DNA of 64,000 bases from DAHUXN01 sp963811805 (GCA_963811805.1 CAWESU010000001.1:1054001-1118000); one strand, 5' to 3'; shown: positions 26,320 to 35,707, counted from the first letter of the stretch. Numbers and translations are program-made. The notes: generated from the sequence alone by a model not told the origin.

Positions 26320-27267
26320 TTGCCCGCGCGCATTCTCAATGGAACGCTCATCCGCGACCAAATCTACGCCCAACTCGCCCAAGAAATCGTCGCCCTGCGC
26401 TCCTCGGGCATTCGCCCCGGACTCGCCGCCGTGCTTGTCGGCGACGATCCCGCCTCGCAGATTTACGTGCGCAGCAAAATTGCCGCCTGCCAGCAGCTTG
26501 GCCTCGGAAATATTCACCTCACGCCCTCGGCGAATACCACCACCACGGAGCTGCTCGCCATCGTCAGCGAACTCAACTCCCGCGACGACGTCGACGGCAT
26601 TCTCGTGCAGCTCCCTCTTCCTCCGCAGATCGACGCCAAGAAAATTCTCGAGGCCGTCGATCCCGCCAGGGACGTCGACGGCTTTCATCCCATCAACATC
26701 GGCAAGCTCGTCGAGGGTCGCCCCAGCCTGGTCGCGTGCACTCCGCTTGGCGTGATGGAAATTCTGCGCCGCAGCGCAATTCCCATCGAAGGCGCAAACG
26801 CCGTGGTCGTCGGCCGCAGCAACATCGTCGGCAAGCCCATGGCGCTGCTGCTGATGCAAGCCAACGCCACCGTCACCGTTTGCCATTCGAAAACGCGCAA
26901 TCCGCAGAATTTCACGCGCGCGGCCGATATTCTCATCGCCGCCACCGGCCGTCCCGCCTTGATCGTCCCCGAAGACGTCAAGCCCGGCGCCACCGTCATC
27001 GACGTGGGAATCACGCGCATCACCGATTCGGTGCAGGCCGAAAAAATTTTCGCGCATTCGCCCGAGCGTCTCGGAAAATTCCGCAAGAACGGCTCGGCCA
27101 TCGTCGGCGACGTTCATCCCGACGTCGCGCAAGTCGCCGGCGCGCTCACCCCCGTTCCCGGCGGCGTGGGCCCGCTCACCATCGCCATGCTCATGAGCAA
27201 CACCGTCAAGGCCGCACGCCTTCGCCGCGGCTTGCGCGCCGCGGAAACCGCTGCCTCTCCGCGTTAG
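26320..27267 (+). CDS. folD: Bifunctional methylene-THF dehydrogenase/cyclohydrolase FolD
   Basis: 315 residues from the TTG at 26320, chosen because AAGGAG stands six bases upstream and the FolD fold starts at once (PARILNGTLIRDQIY). It interconverts 5,10-methylene-THF and 10-formyl-THF with NADP. Visible: YVRSKIAACQQLG with the catalytic Tyr and Lys, GILVQLPLP, DVDGFHPIN, VVGRSNIVGKPMA (NADP), PVPGGVGPLTIAML. ATGs at 26279/26282 are alternative starts. Followed after 14 bases by coaE. Confidence 0.95.
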   Translation: MPARILNGTLIRDQIYAQLAQEIVALRSSGIRPGLAAVLVGDDPASQIYVRSKIAACQQLGLGNIHLTPSANTTTTELLAIVSELNSRDDVDGILVQLPLPPQIDAKKILEAVDPARDVDGFHPINIGKLVEGRPSLVACTPLGVMEILRRSAIPIEGANAVVVGRSNIVGKPMALLLMQANATVTVCHSKTRNPQNFTRAADILIAATGRPALIVPEDVKPGATVIDVGITRITDSVQAEKIFAHSPERLGKFRKNGSAIVGDVHPDVAQVAGALTPVPGGVGPLTIAMLMSNTVKAARLRRGLRAAETAASPR

Positions 27268-27281
27268 CCGATGCTGACCCC

Positions 27282-27887
27282 ATGTTGACTATTGGCCTTA
27301 CCGGCGGAATTGCCAGCGGAAAATCCATCGTGGCGCGCATGTTGCAAGAACGGGGCTGCCACATCATTGAAGCCGACCTGGTCGCTCACGAATTCCTCAA
27401 GCCCGCGAATTCCGTCGCGCAGCAGGTCGTTGCCGAATTCGGTCCCGAAACTCTCGGCCCAACCGGCGCGATTGACCGCGCCAAGCTTGGCGAAATCGTC
27501 TTTGGAAATCCCGAGAAACTCGCGCGCCTCAACGCCCTCACTCATCCGCCCGTGCTGAAAGAAATCGCGCGGCAGCTCGCGGAAATCGCGCAAAAAGACA
27601 ATTCATCCATCGCCGTGGTTGTGGCCGCACTGCATGTCGAAGCGGGTTACTACAAAAATTTCGACCGTCTCGCCGTCGCTTGGTGCACGCGCGAACAGCA
27701 GCTCTCTCGTCTGATGAATCGTGGAATGACGCGCGAGCAGGCTGAGCGCCGCATCGCTTCGCAACTGCCCCTCGACAAAAAACGCCAGCTCGCCGACGAT
27801 GTCATCGATTGCTCGCGCACCATCGAAGACACCCGCCGCCAAACCGAGGAAGTGCTTTCTCGTTGGAAAAAGATAAATGCAGCGTGA
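27282..27887 (+). CDS. coaE: Dephospho-CoA kinase
   Basis: 201 residues. Transfers phosphate from ATP to the 3'-OH of dephospho-CoA, the last step of CoA synthesis. P-loop GLTGGIASGKS at residues 5-15, then ADLVAHEFL (DxD-like substrate site), ALTHPPVLKEI, and the lid region with MTREQAERRIASQLPLDKK and the C-terminal DDVIDCSRTIEDTR. Probably in one transcript with folD. Confidence 0.93.
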   Translation: MLTIGLTGGIASGKSIVARMLQERGCHIIEADLVAHEFLKPANSVAQQVVAEFGPETLGPTGAIDRAKLGEIVFGNPEKLARLNALTHPPVLKEIARQLAEIAQKDNSSIAVVVAALHVEAGYYKNFDRLAVAWCTREQQLSRLMNRGMTREQAERRIASQLPLDKKRQLADDVIDCSRTIEDTRRQTEEVLSRWKKINAA

Positions 27888-27913
27888 GTCTCTTGTCGCA
27901 GAATGTCTAGCTC

Positions 27914-28660
27914 ATGAGCAAACCAAAACCTGATTACGGCCTCGACGCGCCCGGTGTGTTTCGCGGTTTGCTGATCGGCGGGCTCGCCGCCGCGATTGCC
28001 GGATTCCTTCTTGCGCGCTGGGCGCTCGGCGGACACTCTGTCTCACTGATTGGCCTGGGTTTCGCGATCCAAAATACCGGCATAGGTTGTCTGATCGGCG
28101 CGGCGATGATGTTCGCCAGCAGCCGCTACGGCAAACTTCGCGTTCGCGACCGCTTGCTACGTGGCTTGAACCTGCGTGGCGATGAGGCCGTGCTCGATGT
28201 CGGCTGCGGCCACGGACTCTTGCTGATCGGAGCCGCCAAGCGGTTGCCGCAAGGCCGCGCTGTGGGAATCGATTTGTGGTCACAAGTCGATCAGGGAAAC
28301 AATTCCAGCGCGGCCACGCTGCGAAACGCGGAAATCGAGACGGTTGCCGATCGCGTCGAAGTTCATGACGGTGACATGCGCAAGCTCCCGTTCGCCAACG
28401 CCACCTTTGACGCCGCGGTCGCGCAGTTTGCGATTCACAACATCCCGAGCTACGACGGGCGCCGGGAAGCGATTCGAGAAATCGCGCGCGTTCTCAAACC
28501 CGGCGGTCAAGCCGCCTTGTCGGACATGAAAAGCGTCGGCCTCTACGCCGACGAGCTGCGCAAGTCGGGCATGGCTGAAGTGAAAGTCTCTCCGCCAAGT
28601 TTTTGGACTTGGCCGCCGTCCCGGATCGTCACCGCAAAAAAACCATCCGGCTCGGCTTGA
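27914..28660 (+). CDS. Membrane-anchored class I SAM-dependent methyltransferase
   Basis: 248 residues. Two hydrophobic segments come first (GLLIGGLAAAIAGFLLARWAL; FAIQNTGIGCLIGAAMMFAS), then a Rossmann methyltransferase domain: VLDVGCGHGLLLIGAA (motif I), AVGIDLW, VHDGDMRKLPFANATFDAAVAQFAIHN (motifs II/III), ARVLKPGGQAALSDM (motif IV). Substrate unknown. It follows coaE by 26 bases and converges with the acyltransferase gene, with stops only 9 bases apart. Confidence 0.8.
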   Translation: MSKPKPDYGLDAPGVFRGLLIGGLAAAIAGFLLARWALGGHSVSLIGLGFAIQNTGIGCLIGAAMMFASSRYGKLRVRDRLLRGLNLRGDEAVLDVGCGHGLLLIGAAKRLPQGRAVGIDLWSQVDQGNNSSAATLRNAEIETVADRVEVHDGDMRKLPFANATFDAAVAQFAIHNIPSYDGRREAIREIARVLKPGGQAALSDMKSVGLYADELRKSGMAEVKVSPPSFWTWPPSRIVTAKKPSGSA

Positions 28661-28669
28661 CTTCAACTC

Positions 28670-29452
28670 TTAAGCCGCGTTCCATTCCGCGCGGATGCGT
28701 TTGCGCTCCGCTTCGCTCAGCGCGAACCACGACTCTGCCACGTCTCGCACGCGCTCCAGCGCGCGCTGCATCTCCGCGTGCTTTTGCTCCATCAGCTCGG
28801 GCGACGCATCCGGTGGAACATAAATGGTCGACGCGACCACGGCGATGGCGCGCGAGAAAAAATGCGGCACTTGAAACAGGTCCCACGACTTCTCAAACGT
28901 CAATGCGCGTTCTACTCCGACGTGAAACAAAAAAATCGGCTGGCCGGTCTTGCGCGCCAGCATCACCGGCCCGGGTTTGGCGATATACCGCGGGCCGCGC
29001 GGCCCATCGATTGTGAAGGCGACGTCGTGTCCTTCTTTCAACCGCTGCGCCATCACCACCAAGCCCTTGAGGCCGCCTCGCGACGAGCTGCCTTGCGCCG
29101 TCCCAAATCCCAATCGCTCGATAACCTTCCGCGTCCATTGGCCATCAAAGTTTGTGGTGTTCATTACCACCACGCCGCGATTGCGCCACCACCACGTCGC
29201 GCAGAAAATGCATCGGTGCCAGAAAGCTCCGATCAGATGCTCTCCGCGGCCATAAGCGCGCTCCGCATGCTGCCAGCCCAGAACTTCCAGGCGCAGCGTG
29301 GGGCCGACGGCGCGTATCGCCGTGTACACCAGCCACGCGATCACCGGAATTTGCATGCGGCGCCACCGCGAAAGCTCCGGCAGGCGGGTGTCGTAGTGAA
29401 TGCTGGGGGATTCTTCGGGGGAGTCGATCGGCCGTGCGGCAGGTTCGCTCAT
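28670..29452 (-). CDS. DUF374-family lysophospholipid acyltransferase-like protein
   Basis: 260 residues from the ATG at 29452; a longer frame to 29617 lacks a signal. The family adds acyl or Kdo-type groups to lipids at the membrane. Visible: a hydrophobic stretch (PVIAWLVYTAIRAVGPTL), IGAFWHRCIFCATWWWRNRG (catalytic-region His), MNTTNFDGQWTRKVIERLGFGTAQGSSSRGG and FTIDGPRGPRYIAKPGPVMLA, the DUF374 signature. Divergent from a FecR-like gene: the two starts are under 50 bases apart, with TATACT/TATAGT boxes in the gap. Confidence 0.82.
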   Translation of the reverse strand: MSEPAARPIDSPEESPSIHYDTRLPELSRWRRMQIPVIAWLVYTAIRAVGPTLRLEVLGWQHAERAYGRGEHLIGAFWHRCIFCATWWWRNRGVVVMNTTNFDGQWTRKVIERLGFGTAQGSSSRGGLKGLVVMAQRLKEGHDVAFTIDGPRGPRYIAKPGPVMLARKTGQPIFLFHVGVERALTFEKSWDLFQVPHFFSRAIAVVASTIYVPPDASPELMEQKHAEMQRALERVRDVAESWFALSEAERKRIRAEWNAA

Positions 29453-29499
29453 CGTCGTATAGTATAGCAATCGCAATGACGCACTTGGGTGCACGGCGC

Positions 29500-30609
29500 A
29501 TGCGTGTACAGAGAAAAGAACTCCAACGCTGGTTTCTTTGCGGCGCGTTGCTGCTTTGCTGCGGATTTTTTCCCGCGCACGCTCACGCCCAAACTCAAAC
29601 TCCAGCGCCTGCTGCAACTGCCTCCCTCGGCCAAATTGTCGGCGCCGACGTTTCCGTCACGGCACCGTCGAATGCCGTCACCAACGGCGCGATGCAGGCC
29701 GTCGAATTCAGCAGTGGCAGCACCATCGTCGTGCATTCCGGCAAAGCCCGCGTCGAGTTCAGCGGCGGAGGCGAGTTGGAGGTTTGCGGCCCCGCGAAGT
29801 TCACCGTGCTCTCCTCTGGCGACGCCCTCACCGTGGCGCTCAGCTTTGGCCGTGTGCACGCACGCTTCGACGCCTTGCGGCCCATCACGATTTATACTCC
29901 GCTGATCGTTGCCACGCCGCTGGCCCTCGGAGAGCAGCCGCGCGACTCGACCGTTGGGCTCACAAACACGGGCACGATGTGCGTCCTCGCGGCGAGCGGC
30001 GCTGTTCGCCTGCAAAATCAGCTCAGCAGCGAGACGGTCATCGTGCCGCAACCGAGCGAAGTGCTCGTTCAGGGCGCATCCTTTGGAACATTGCCCGCCG
30101 CGGTAGGCCAGTGCCGCTGCGGTTTCGACGAGTCGACCGCCCGCCAAACCGCGCCCGCTGCTCCCGTCGCCAGCGCCGCGACAACACCTTCACCAGAATC
30201 ACCGAAACAGCCGGTTCCTGCGAGCGCCGCTCCGAGTGCTCTTTCCTCTTCGCAACAGCCAACCGTTTCCGCCCCGCAAACTCTGAGCTCGCAGCCTGCT
30301 GCCAAGAATCTGCCGGCTCCGACAGCTTCATCGCCTTCATTGCCTGCAGCGCAAACCACGGCTACCCAGCCGATATTGAAAGTCAAACTTCCTCCCATCG
30401 GCTACGACACCAAGAGCGCGACCGCAACGGCCGAGCCTCTGAGCGTCGCAACCTTGATGCTGGCGCAAGCGGCTGTTGTCCAGCCGGACTGGATATTCCA
30501 CGGAACCGTCGTCGCTTCGGGCGTCGCGCCCGGAAACAAACAAAACGCGCCTCAGCCAAAGAAAAGCTTCTGGGCGAAGTTCCGCGATTTCCTTACCGGC
30601 TCCCACTGA
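29500..30609 (+). CDS. Secreted FecR-domain-like protein with a Pro/Ala/Ser-rich linker
   Basis: About 369 residues from the ATG at 29500 (one at 29476 is possible). Signal peptide (WFLCGALLLCCGFFPAHAHAQ), then a ~150-residue domain of the FecR type (VEFSSGSTIVVHSGKARVEF, GGELEVCGPAKFTVLSSG, HARFDALRPITIYTPLIVATPLA), a Cys pair near the end of it (GQCRCGF), a ~160-residue low-complexity linker, and a basic, amphipathic C-terminus (PKKSFWAKFRDFLTGSH). Periplasmic by inference. No sigma/anti-sigma partner is adjacent. Confidence 0.7.
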   Translation: MRVQRKELQRWFLCGALLLCCGFFPAHAHAQTQTPAPAATASLGQIVGADVSVTAPSNAVTNGAMQAVEFSSGSTIVVHSGKARVEFSGGGELEVCGPAKFTVLSSGDALTVALSFGRVHARFDALRPITIYTPLIVATPLALGEQPRDSTVGLTNTGTMCVLAASGAVRLQNQLSSETVIVPQPSEVLVQGASFGTLPAAVGQCRCGFDESTARQTAPAAPVASAATTPSPESPKQPVPASAAPSALSSSQQPTVSAPQTLSSQPAAKNLPAPTASSPSLPAAQTTATQPILKVKLPPIGYDTKSATATAEPLSVATLMLAQAAVVQPDWIFHGTVVASGVAPGNKQNAPQPKKSFWAKFRDFLTGSH

Positions 30610-30615
30610 GAAAAC

Positions 30616-30640
30616 GCCGCGAACCAGAACGGCTCGCGGC
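30616..30640 (-). terminator. Hairpin terminator after the ETF-QO gene
   Basis: GCCGCGA, an 11-base loop, TCGCGGC, between the convergent stops at 30609 and 30653. Read leftward it is followed by GTTTTCTC, a short T-run, so it mainly fits the end of the leftward fatty-acid/ETF transcript. Confidence 0.5.
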
Positions 30641-30652
30641 CGGCGTCGCGCG

Positions 30653-32320
30653 TTACATCCCTTCGTAGTTGGGGCCTCCGCCGCCTTCCGGAGGAACCCA
30701 GTTCACGATCTGGTAGGGATCGGCGATGTCGCACGTCTTGCAGTGAACGCAATTCGAAGCGTTGATTTTCAGTTTCGGCTGGCCGCTCTCGAGCGTCATC
30801 TCATACACCGCGGCGGGACAATAATACTGGCACGGGTTGCCATACTCTCGCACGCAGCGATCCGCGCAGATGCTCGGATCGCTCACCACCAGATGGCACG
30901 GCTGGTCCTCTTCGTGCCGCGTTCCCGAGTGATAAACGTCGGTCAGCCGGTCAAACGTCAGCACTCCGTCGCCCTTGAACCGCGTGGACTGGTCCACGAG
31001 TTCGCGCGGCCGCTCCAGTCTTCGAAAATCTTCGTAGCCCGGCCAGCAGCGCATCGGATCAATCAAGCCGTGCCCGGCGGTGACGAATTGTATTCCGGCA
31101 TTCAGTAGTCCCGGCCATAATCCATCGTGAAAACCCTGATGGAAATTGCGGACCTCCCAAAGCTCCTTCTTGATCCAGCTCGCTTCCAGCTTCTTCGGAA
31201 ACGCGCTCAGTGATTTCGCGGACGAATCGCCCGCCGCAAGCGCTTCGTAAATCGTCTCCGCGGCCAGCATGCCGCTCTTGATCGCCGTATGAATCCCCTT
31301 CAGCCGCTGCGAATTCAGCAAGCTCGCGGAGTCGCCGATGATCAATCCGCCGTCGACGTAAGTCCGCGGCATCGAATACCACCCGCCGTACGGAACCGTT
31401 TTCGCGCCGTAGCGCACCAGCTTTCCGCCTTCCAGAATTCGTCGCACGAACGGATGCGTCTTGAATTTCTGAAACGCCGCGTGCGGATCGAAAAGCGAAT
31501 CCTTGTATTCGAGCCCGACAACCATTCCCAGCGAGACGCGATTGTTGCGCAATCCATAAATCCACCCGCCGCCATATTTGTCGAAGTCCAGCGGCCAGCC
31601 CAGCGTATGTGCCACGTAGCCCGTGTCGATGCGCCCTGGCTGAACGTCCCACAATTCCTTGATCCCGATTCCGTAGACCTGCGGGTTAATTCCGTCCAGA
31701 TGTAAATGATTGACCAGGTCTTTAGTAAGCGACCCACGCGGGCCCTCCGCCAGGACCGTGATCTTCGACCGCAGCTCGTATCCCGGCGTGAAATTGTCTT
31801 TCGGCCTGCCATTTTTATCGACGCCCTTGTCTTCCGTGATCACGCCCGCAATTCCGCCGGCTTCGTAAATCAGCGACGCGCCCGCGAATTGCGTGAACAC
31901 GTTCACGCCCGCCTTTTCCACGAGGCCCCCAAGCCATTTCGTCAGCCGGTTCAGCGACACCACGTAGTTGCCGTGATTCTGCAGCGGCGGCGGCGTGATG
32001 GGCAACTTCCACGAGCCAGTCGACGTGAGAAAATATGCCGCGTCTCCCGTCACCGGCGTGTCCAGCGGCGCCGATTTCTCGAAATCCGGGACCAACTCGC
32101 GGAGCGCGCGCGGATCCATGATCGCGCCGGAGAGCTGGTGCGCGCCCAACTCCCGCGCCTTCTCCAGAACATAAATATTTTCAGCGGAAATCGCCGGCGT
32201 TTTTCCGCCCGCGCCGTGCTGTTCAATCAGCTGCGCCAATCGCAGCGCGCACGCCAGCCCCGCTGGCCCCGCGCCGACGATCAGCACATCGGCTTCGAGT
32301 TTTTCCCGTTCCACAGACAT
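30653..32320 (-). CDS. Electron-transfer flavoprotein:ubiquinone oxidoreductase
   Basis: 555 residues. Passes electrons from ETF to the quinone pool through FAD and one [4Fe-4S] cluster. DVLIVGAGPAGLACALRL is the FAD dinucleotide site, GIGIKELW and GIHTAIKSGMLAAE are ETF-QO hallmarks, and the C-terminal ferredoxin-like part holds cluster cysteines (CPAAVYEM; SNCVHCKTCDIADPYQIVNW). Monotopic membrane protein. It is 84 bases downstream of etfA. An extended -10 (TGCTACAAT at 32337-32329) just upstream could give it its own start. Confidence 0.93.
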   Translation of the reverse strand: MSVEREKLEADVLIVGAGPAGLACALRLAQLIEQHGAGGKTPAISAENIYVLEKARELGAHQLSGAIMDPRALRELVPDFEKSAPLDTPVTGDAAYFLTSTGSWKLPITPPPLQNHGNYVVSLNRLTKWLGGLVEKAGVNVFTQFAGASLIYEAGGIAGVITEDKGVDKNGRPKDNFTPGYELRSKITVLAEGPRGSLTKDLVNHLHLDGINPQVYGIGIKELWDVQPGRIDTGYVAHTLGWPLDFDKYGGGWIYGLRNNRVSLGMVVGLEYKDSLFDPHAAFQKFKTHPFVRRILEGGKLVRYGAKTVPYGGWYSMPRTYVDGGLIIGDSASLLNSQRLKGIHTAIKSGMLAAETIYEALAAGDSSAKSLSAFPKKLEASWIKKELWEVRNFHQGFHDGLWPGLLNAGIQFVTAGHGLIDPMRCWPGYEDFRRLERPRELVDQSTRFKGDGVLTFDRLTDVYHSGTRHEEDQPCHLVVSDPSICADRCVREYGNPCQYYCPAAVYEMTLESGQPKLKINASNCVHCKTCDIADPYQIVNWVPPEGGGGPNYEGM

Positions 32321-32328
32321 AGGCGCTC

Positions 32329-32334
32329 ATTGTA
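32329..32334 (-). promoter_or_regulatory. Possible extended -10 for ETF-QO
   Basis: Leftward TGC-TACAAT ending ~9 bases before the ATG at 32320. No convincing -35 at the right distance; an extended -10 may not need one. The very short leader makes this tentative. Confidence 0.3.
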
Positions 32335-32404
32335 GCAGAACGCTCCGCGCGACATTTCCGCGCTTCGCGTGCAGACAGGCCAGGTAGATTGTTCGCAGGA
32401 CCAA

Positions 32405-33394
32405 CTAGGCAGGCTTGGACTTCTCGATCTCTTCGGTCAGCGCCGGCACAATTTCGAACAGGTCGCCGACAACACCGTAATCCGCAATTTCAAAAATCGG
32501 CGCGTTTTGGTCTTTGTTGATGGCCACAATGCAGCGCGAGCCTTTCATTCCCACGACGTGCTGGATCGCGCCGCTGATTCCCAGCGCCAAATAAAGCTTC
32601 GGCGACACCGTCTGCCCCGAGCTGCCGATTTGCCGTTCCATGGCCAGCCAGCCTTCGTCGCAAATCGGCCGCGACGCCGAAAGTTCCGCACCCAGCGCCT
32701 TGGCCAGTTTTTCCGCCAACGGAATATTTTCCGGCGCCTTGATGCCGCGCCCGATCGAAACCAGAATCGGCGCCTGCGTCAAATCCACGGCCTGTTTCGC
32801 CTCGCGGAAAAGTTCCAGCGGCTTGGTGCGAATCTGCTCTGCCCTCAGCGTCACGCTCGCCGCCTTCACCGGCGCTTTGCCGCCCTGCTTTTTCGCCACC
32901 GTGTCCGCGCGGAACGCGCCCGCCTGGAACGACGCGATCCACGGCGCGTCGCCTTGGAAGCTCACATCCGCGGCCGTACGCCCCTGAAACATTTGTCGCA
33001 CAAAAATCAGTTTCCCGTTTTCGTACCGGTAGCCGACGCAATCGCCGATCATCCCCTTGTTCAGCGACGCCGCCAGCTTCGGCGCGAAATCCCGCACCTG
33101 ATAGGTATGCGGCAGAACCACCAAATCCGGCTTGGCTTGCTCCACCACTTGCTTGAGCGCGAGCGAATATCCGTCCGGCGTGTATTTTTCCAGCAGCGGA
33201 TTTTCCGCCAGAATCACTTCGTCGACCTGATAGCCCGCGAGTTCATCCGCCAGCGCCGCCACGCCTTGGCCGAGCACCACGCCGGTGATGGAGCCCTTCG
33301 CCTGCGTTGCGATCTGTTGCGCCGCGGCCAGCGCCTCGAAGCTGACCTTATTCCATTTGCCTTCGCGCTGCTCGGTGATCAGGAGGATCTTCAT
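32405..33394 (-). CDS. etfA: Electron transfer flavoprotein alpha subunit
   Basis: 329 residues. Binds FAD and, with EtfB, takes electrons from acyl-CoA dehydrogenases. The C-terminal FAD domain shows SIGRGIK, AELSASRPICDEGW, GSSGQTVSPKLYLALGISGA and the late AINKDQNAPIFEIADYGVVGD. It starts 17 bases after etfB and is followed by ETF-QO, so the whole ETF-to-quinone route is in one block. Confidence 0.95.
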   Translation of the reverse strand: MKILLITEQREGKWNKVSFEALAAAQQIATQAKGSITGVVLGQGVAALADELAGYQVDEVILAENPLLEKYTPDGYSLALKQVVEQAKPDLVVLPHTYQVRDFAPKLAASLNKGMIGDCVGYRYENGKLIFVRQMFQGRTAADVSFQGDAPWIASFQAGAFRADTVAKKQGGKAPVKAASVTLRAEQIRTKPLELFREAKQAVDLTQAPILVSIGRGIKAPENIPLAEKLAKALGAELSASRPICDEGWLAMERQIGSSGQTVSPKLYLALGISGAIQHVVGMKGSRCIVAINKDQNAPIFEIADYGVVGDLFEIVPALTEEIEKSKPA

Positions 33395-33410
33395 AACGTT
33401 TCGCTGAAGG

Positions 33411-34181
33411 CTAAATCACTCGCGCTTCGTGCTGCAACTTCTCCACCAGCTTCGCTGCGATTTCTTTCGGCGAGCCGGTGATGAACTCGGTCTTCTTGGT
33501 CTTTTGCGGCACGTAAATCCGTTCCACCTTCTGCGTCGGCGCGGATTGCACGCCCAGCGACTCGCGCGCCACCGTGGCAATCTCTTTTTTCTTCGCCGCC
33601 ATGATGCCCTTGAGCGTGGCGTAGCGCGGCTTGTTGATGCCCGACTGAATCGTCAGCACCGCCGGCAGCGGCAGCTCTACCCACTGGAACCAGCCCGCTT
33701 CCAGCTCGCGTTTCACGCGCAAATGATCGCCCTGCGCTTCAATGGACATGATGATGGTCGCGTGCGGCAATCCCAGCAATTCCGCCAGCAACACGCCGGT
33801 CTGCCCGAAGCCGTGGTCTTCGCTCTGCAAGCCGGTCAAAATCAAATCGAAATTTTCTTTTTCGATCGCCGCCGCCAGCGACCGCGCCGAGCCCAGCGGG
33901 TCCAGCGCATAAAATTTGTCATCCGCCACGTGAATTCCGCGCTCCGCGCCCTTCGCCAGCGCCTCTTTGATGGTCTGCTTCGCGCGCTCCGGCCCCATCG
34001 AAATCGCCACCACTTCGCCGCCGTGCTTCTCCTTCAAACGCAGCGCCTCTTCCAGCGCAAAGCTGTCCGGTTCATTTGTTTCAAAACTGATGTCCGTCTC
34101 GCGAATCCACGAGCCGCTCGCATCGATGGCCAGCGGCGCATCCTTCGCCGGAACCTGTTTCACGCACACCCCGATTTTCAC
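33411..34181 (-). CDS. etfB: Electron transfer flavoprotein beta subunit
   Basis: 256 residues from the GTG at 34181 (KIGVCVKQVPAKDAP). This start overlaps the fabF stop as GTGA, with GGGAGGG just upstream. Visible: TNEPDSFALEEALRLKEK, DLILTGLQSEDHGFGQTG (AMP-binding loop), ELEAGWFQWVELPLPAVLTI and SGINKPRYATLKGIMAAKKK. The C-terminal recognition helix for partner dehydrogenases is in the expected place. Confidence 0.95.
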   Translation of the reverse strand: MKIGVCVKQVPAKDAPLAIDASGSWIRETDISFETNEPDSFALEEALRLKEKHGGEVVAISMGPERAKQTIKEALAKGAERGIHVADDKFYALDPLGSARSLAAAIEKENFDLILTGLQSEDHGFGQTGVLLAELLGLPHATIIMSIEAQGDHLRVKRELEAGWFQWVELPLPAVLTIQSGINKPRYATLKGIMAAKKKEIATVARESLGVQSAPTQKVERIYVPQKTKKTEFITGSPKEIAAKLVEKLQHEARVI

Positions 34182-35422
34182 CGGCCCTCCCACAGCTTGA
34201 ACACCAATGACGCGTTGGTGCCGCCAAATCCGAACGAATTCGACAGCGCGTATTGCATGCTCACCTTGCGCGCCTCGTTCGGAACGTAATCCAAATCGCA
34301 CGCCGGATCGGGATTCTCATAGTTGATCGTCGGCGGCGCCATCTGGTCCCGCAGCGCCAGCACGCTGATGCCCGCTTCCAGTCCGCCGGCTCCGCCCAGC
34401 ACGTGCCCGGTCATCGACTTCGTCGAGCTGACCGGAATTTTCTTCGCCGCGTCGCCGAAGGTCCGCTTGATCGCCAGCGTCTCCAGCGCGTCTCCCAGCG
34501 GCGTCGAAGTGCCGTGCGCGTTCACGTAGCCGACCTGCGCCGGAGCAATTCCCGCATCCTTCAGCGACGCGCGCATCACGCGATACGCGCCGTCGCCGTC
34601 CTCCGAGGGCTGCGTCATGTGATACGCGTCGGCCGACATTCCGTAGCCGACAATCTCCGCGAGGATGTTCGCGCCGCGCCGCTGCGCGTATTCCAGCGAC
34701 TCCAGTATCAGCATGCCCGAGCCTTCGCCAATCACGAATCCGTCGCGCTGCGCATCAAACGGACGGCTCGCGCGCGCGGGCTCATCGTTGCGCGTCGAGA
34801 GCGCCTTCATCGCCGCAAAGCCGCCTACGCCCATCGGCGTGATGGCCGCTTCCGAGCCTCCGGCCATCATCACTTCCGCATCGCCGCGCTGAATAATCTT
34901 GAACGCGTCGCCAATCGCGTGCGCCGAAGCCGAGCACGCCGTCGCCGTCGCCGAATTCGGTCCCTTCGCGCCCAAGCGAATCGAAACTTGCCCCGCAGCC
35001 AGATTGATAATCGCGGAAGGAATGAAGAAAGGAGAGATCTTGCCCGGCCCGCCGTGAATCAGCTTGCTGTGCTCGCGCTCGATGACGTCGAATCCGCCAA
35101 TTCCTGAGGCAATGTAAACGCCCACCGCGTCCGCGTTTTTTTCGTTGATTTCCAGCGCCGCCATCTTCATCGCGAAATCCGTGGCGGCAATCGCCAGGTG
35201 GATGAAGCGAGCCATCTTCTTCACTTCTTTTTTTTCGATCCACTGGAAGGGATCGAAGCCCTTCACTTCGCCGGCAAACGTACAGTCGAATCCGGTCGCG
35301 TCAAACTGCGTGATCGGTGCAATGCCGCTTTTCCCGGCAACGAGGTTTTTCCAAACCTCCTCGGTGCCGATCCCGCAGGCGCAGACCAACCCGACTCCCG
35401 TAACGACAACTCGACGATTCAA
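34178..35422 (-). CDS. fabF: 3-oxoacyl-ACP synthase II
   Basis: 414 residues from a TTG at 35422 with AGGAG 12 bases upstream. Elongates acyl-ACP with malonyl-ACP. Catalytic Cys in TATACSASAHAIGDA, His in NAHGTSTPLGD, Lys/His in STKSMTGHVLGGAGGLEA, and the C-terminal NSFGFGGTNASLVF. It follows acpP by 39 bases, the usual order, and overlaps etfB. Confidence 0.96.
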   Translation of the reverse strand: MNRRVVVTGVGLVCACGIGTEEVWKNLVAGKSGIAPITQFDATGFDCTFAGEVKGFDPFQWIEKKEVKKMARFIHLAIAATDFAMKMAALEINEKNADAVGVYIASGIGGFDVIEREHSKLIHGGPGKISPFFIPSAIINLAAGQVSIRLGAKGPNSATATACSASAHAIGDAFKIIQRGDAEVMMAGGSEAAITPMGVGGFAAMKALSTRNDEPARASRPFDAQRDGFVIGEGSGMLILESLEYAQRRGANILAEIVGYGMSADAYHMTQPSEDGDGAYRVMRASLKDAGIAPAQVGYVNAHGTSTPLGDALETLAIKRTFGDAAKKIPVSSTKSMTGHVLGGAGGLEAGISVLALRDQMAPPTINYENPDPACDLDYVPNEARKVSMQYALSNSFGFGGTNASLVFKLWEGR

Positions 35423-35461
35423 TAGGGAACTTTCTCCTCGCGAAAGCCCGTGGCCGCGAAA

Positions 35462-35707
35462 CTACTTCTTCGCTTGGGCGTGCTTGTCGATGTAAGCGAT
35501 AGCGTCCTTGACGGTGGCGATCTTTTCGGCGTCCTCATCGGGAATTTCGATCCCGAACGCCTCTTCGAAAGCCATCACGAGTTCGACGATGTCGAGCGAG
35601 TCGGCGCCCAGATCATCCACAAAAGAAGCCGTCGGCGTCACTTCACCCTCGTCCACACCGAGCTGTTCGACGATAATCTGCTTTACGCGTTCTTCAACGC
35701 TGGCCAT
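35462..35707 (-). CDS. acpP: Acyl carrier protein
   Basis: 81 residues, acidic, with the phosphopantetheine serine in GADSLDIVELVMAFEEAF. ATG at 35707 preceded by GGAGGA. It carries the growing acyl chain for FabD, FabF, FabG and PlsX encoded around it. Typical length and place just before fabF. Confidence 0.97.
   Translation of the reverse strand: MASVEERVKQIIVEQLGVDEGEVTPTASFVDDLGADSLDIVELVMAFEEAFGIEIPDEDAEKIATVKDAIAYIDKHAQAKK

Noticed and set aside
26170..27132. Long minus-strand frame opposite folD (320 codons)
   Set aside because: Shadow of folD; composition skewed to Gly/Asp/Arg with no fold pattern.
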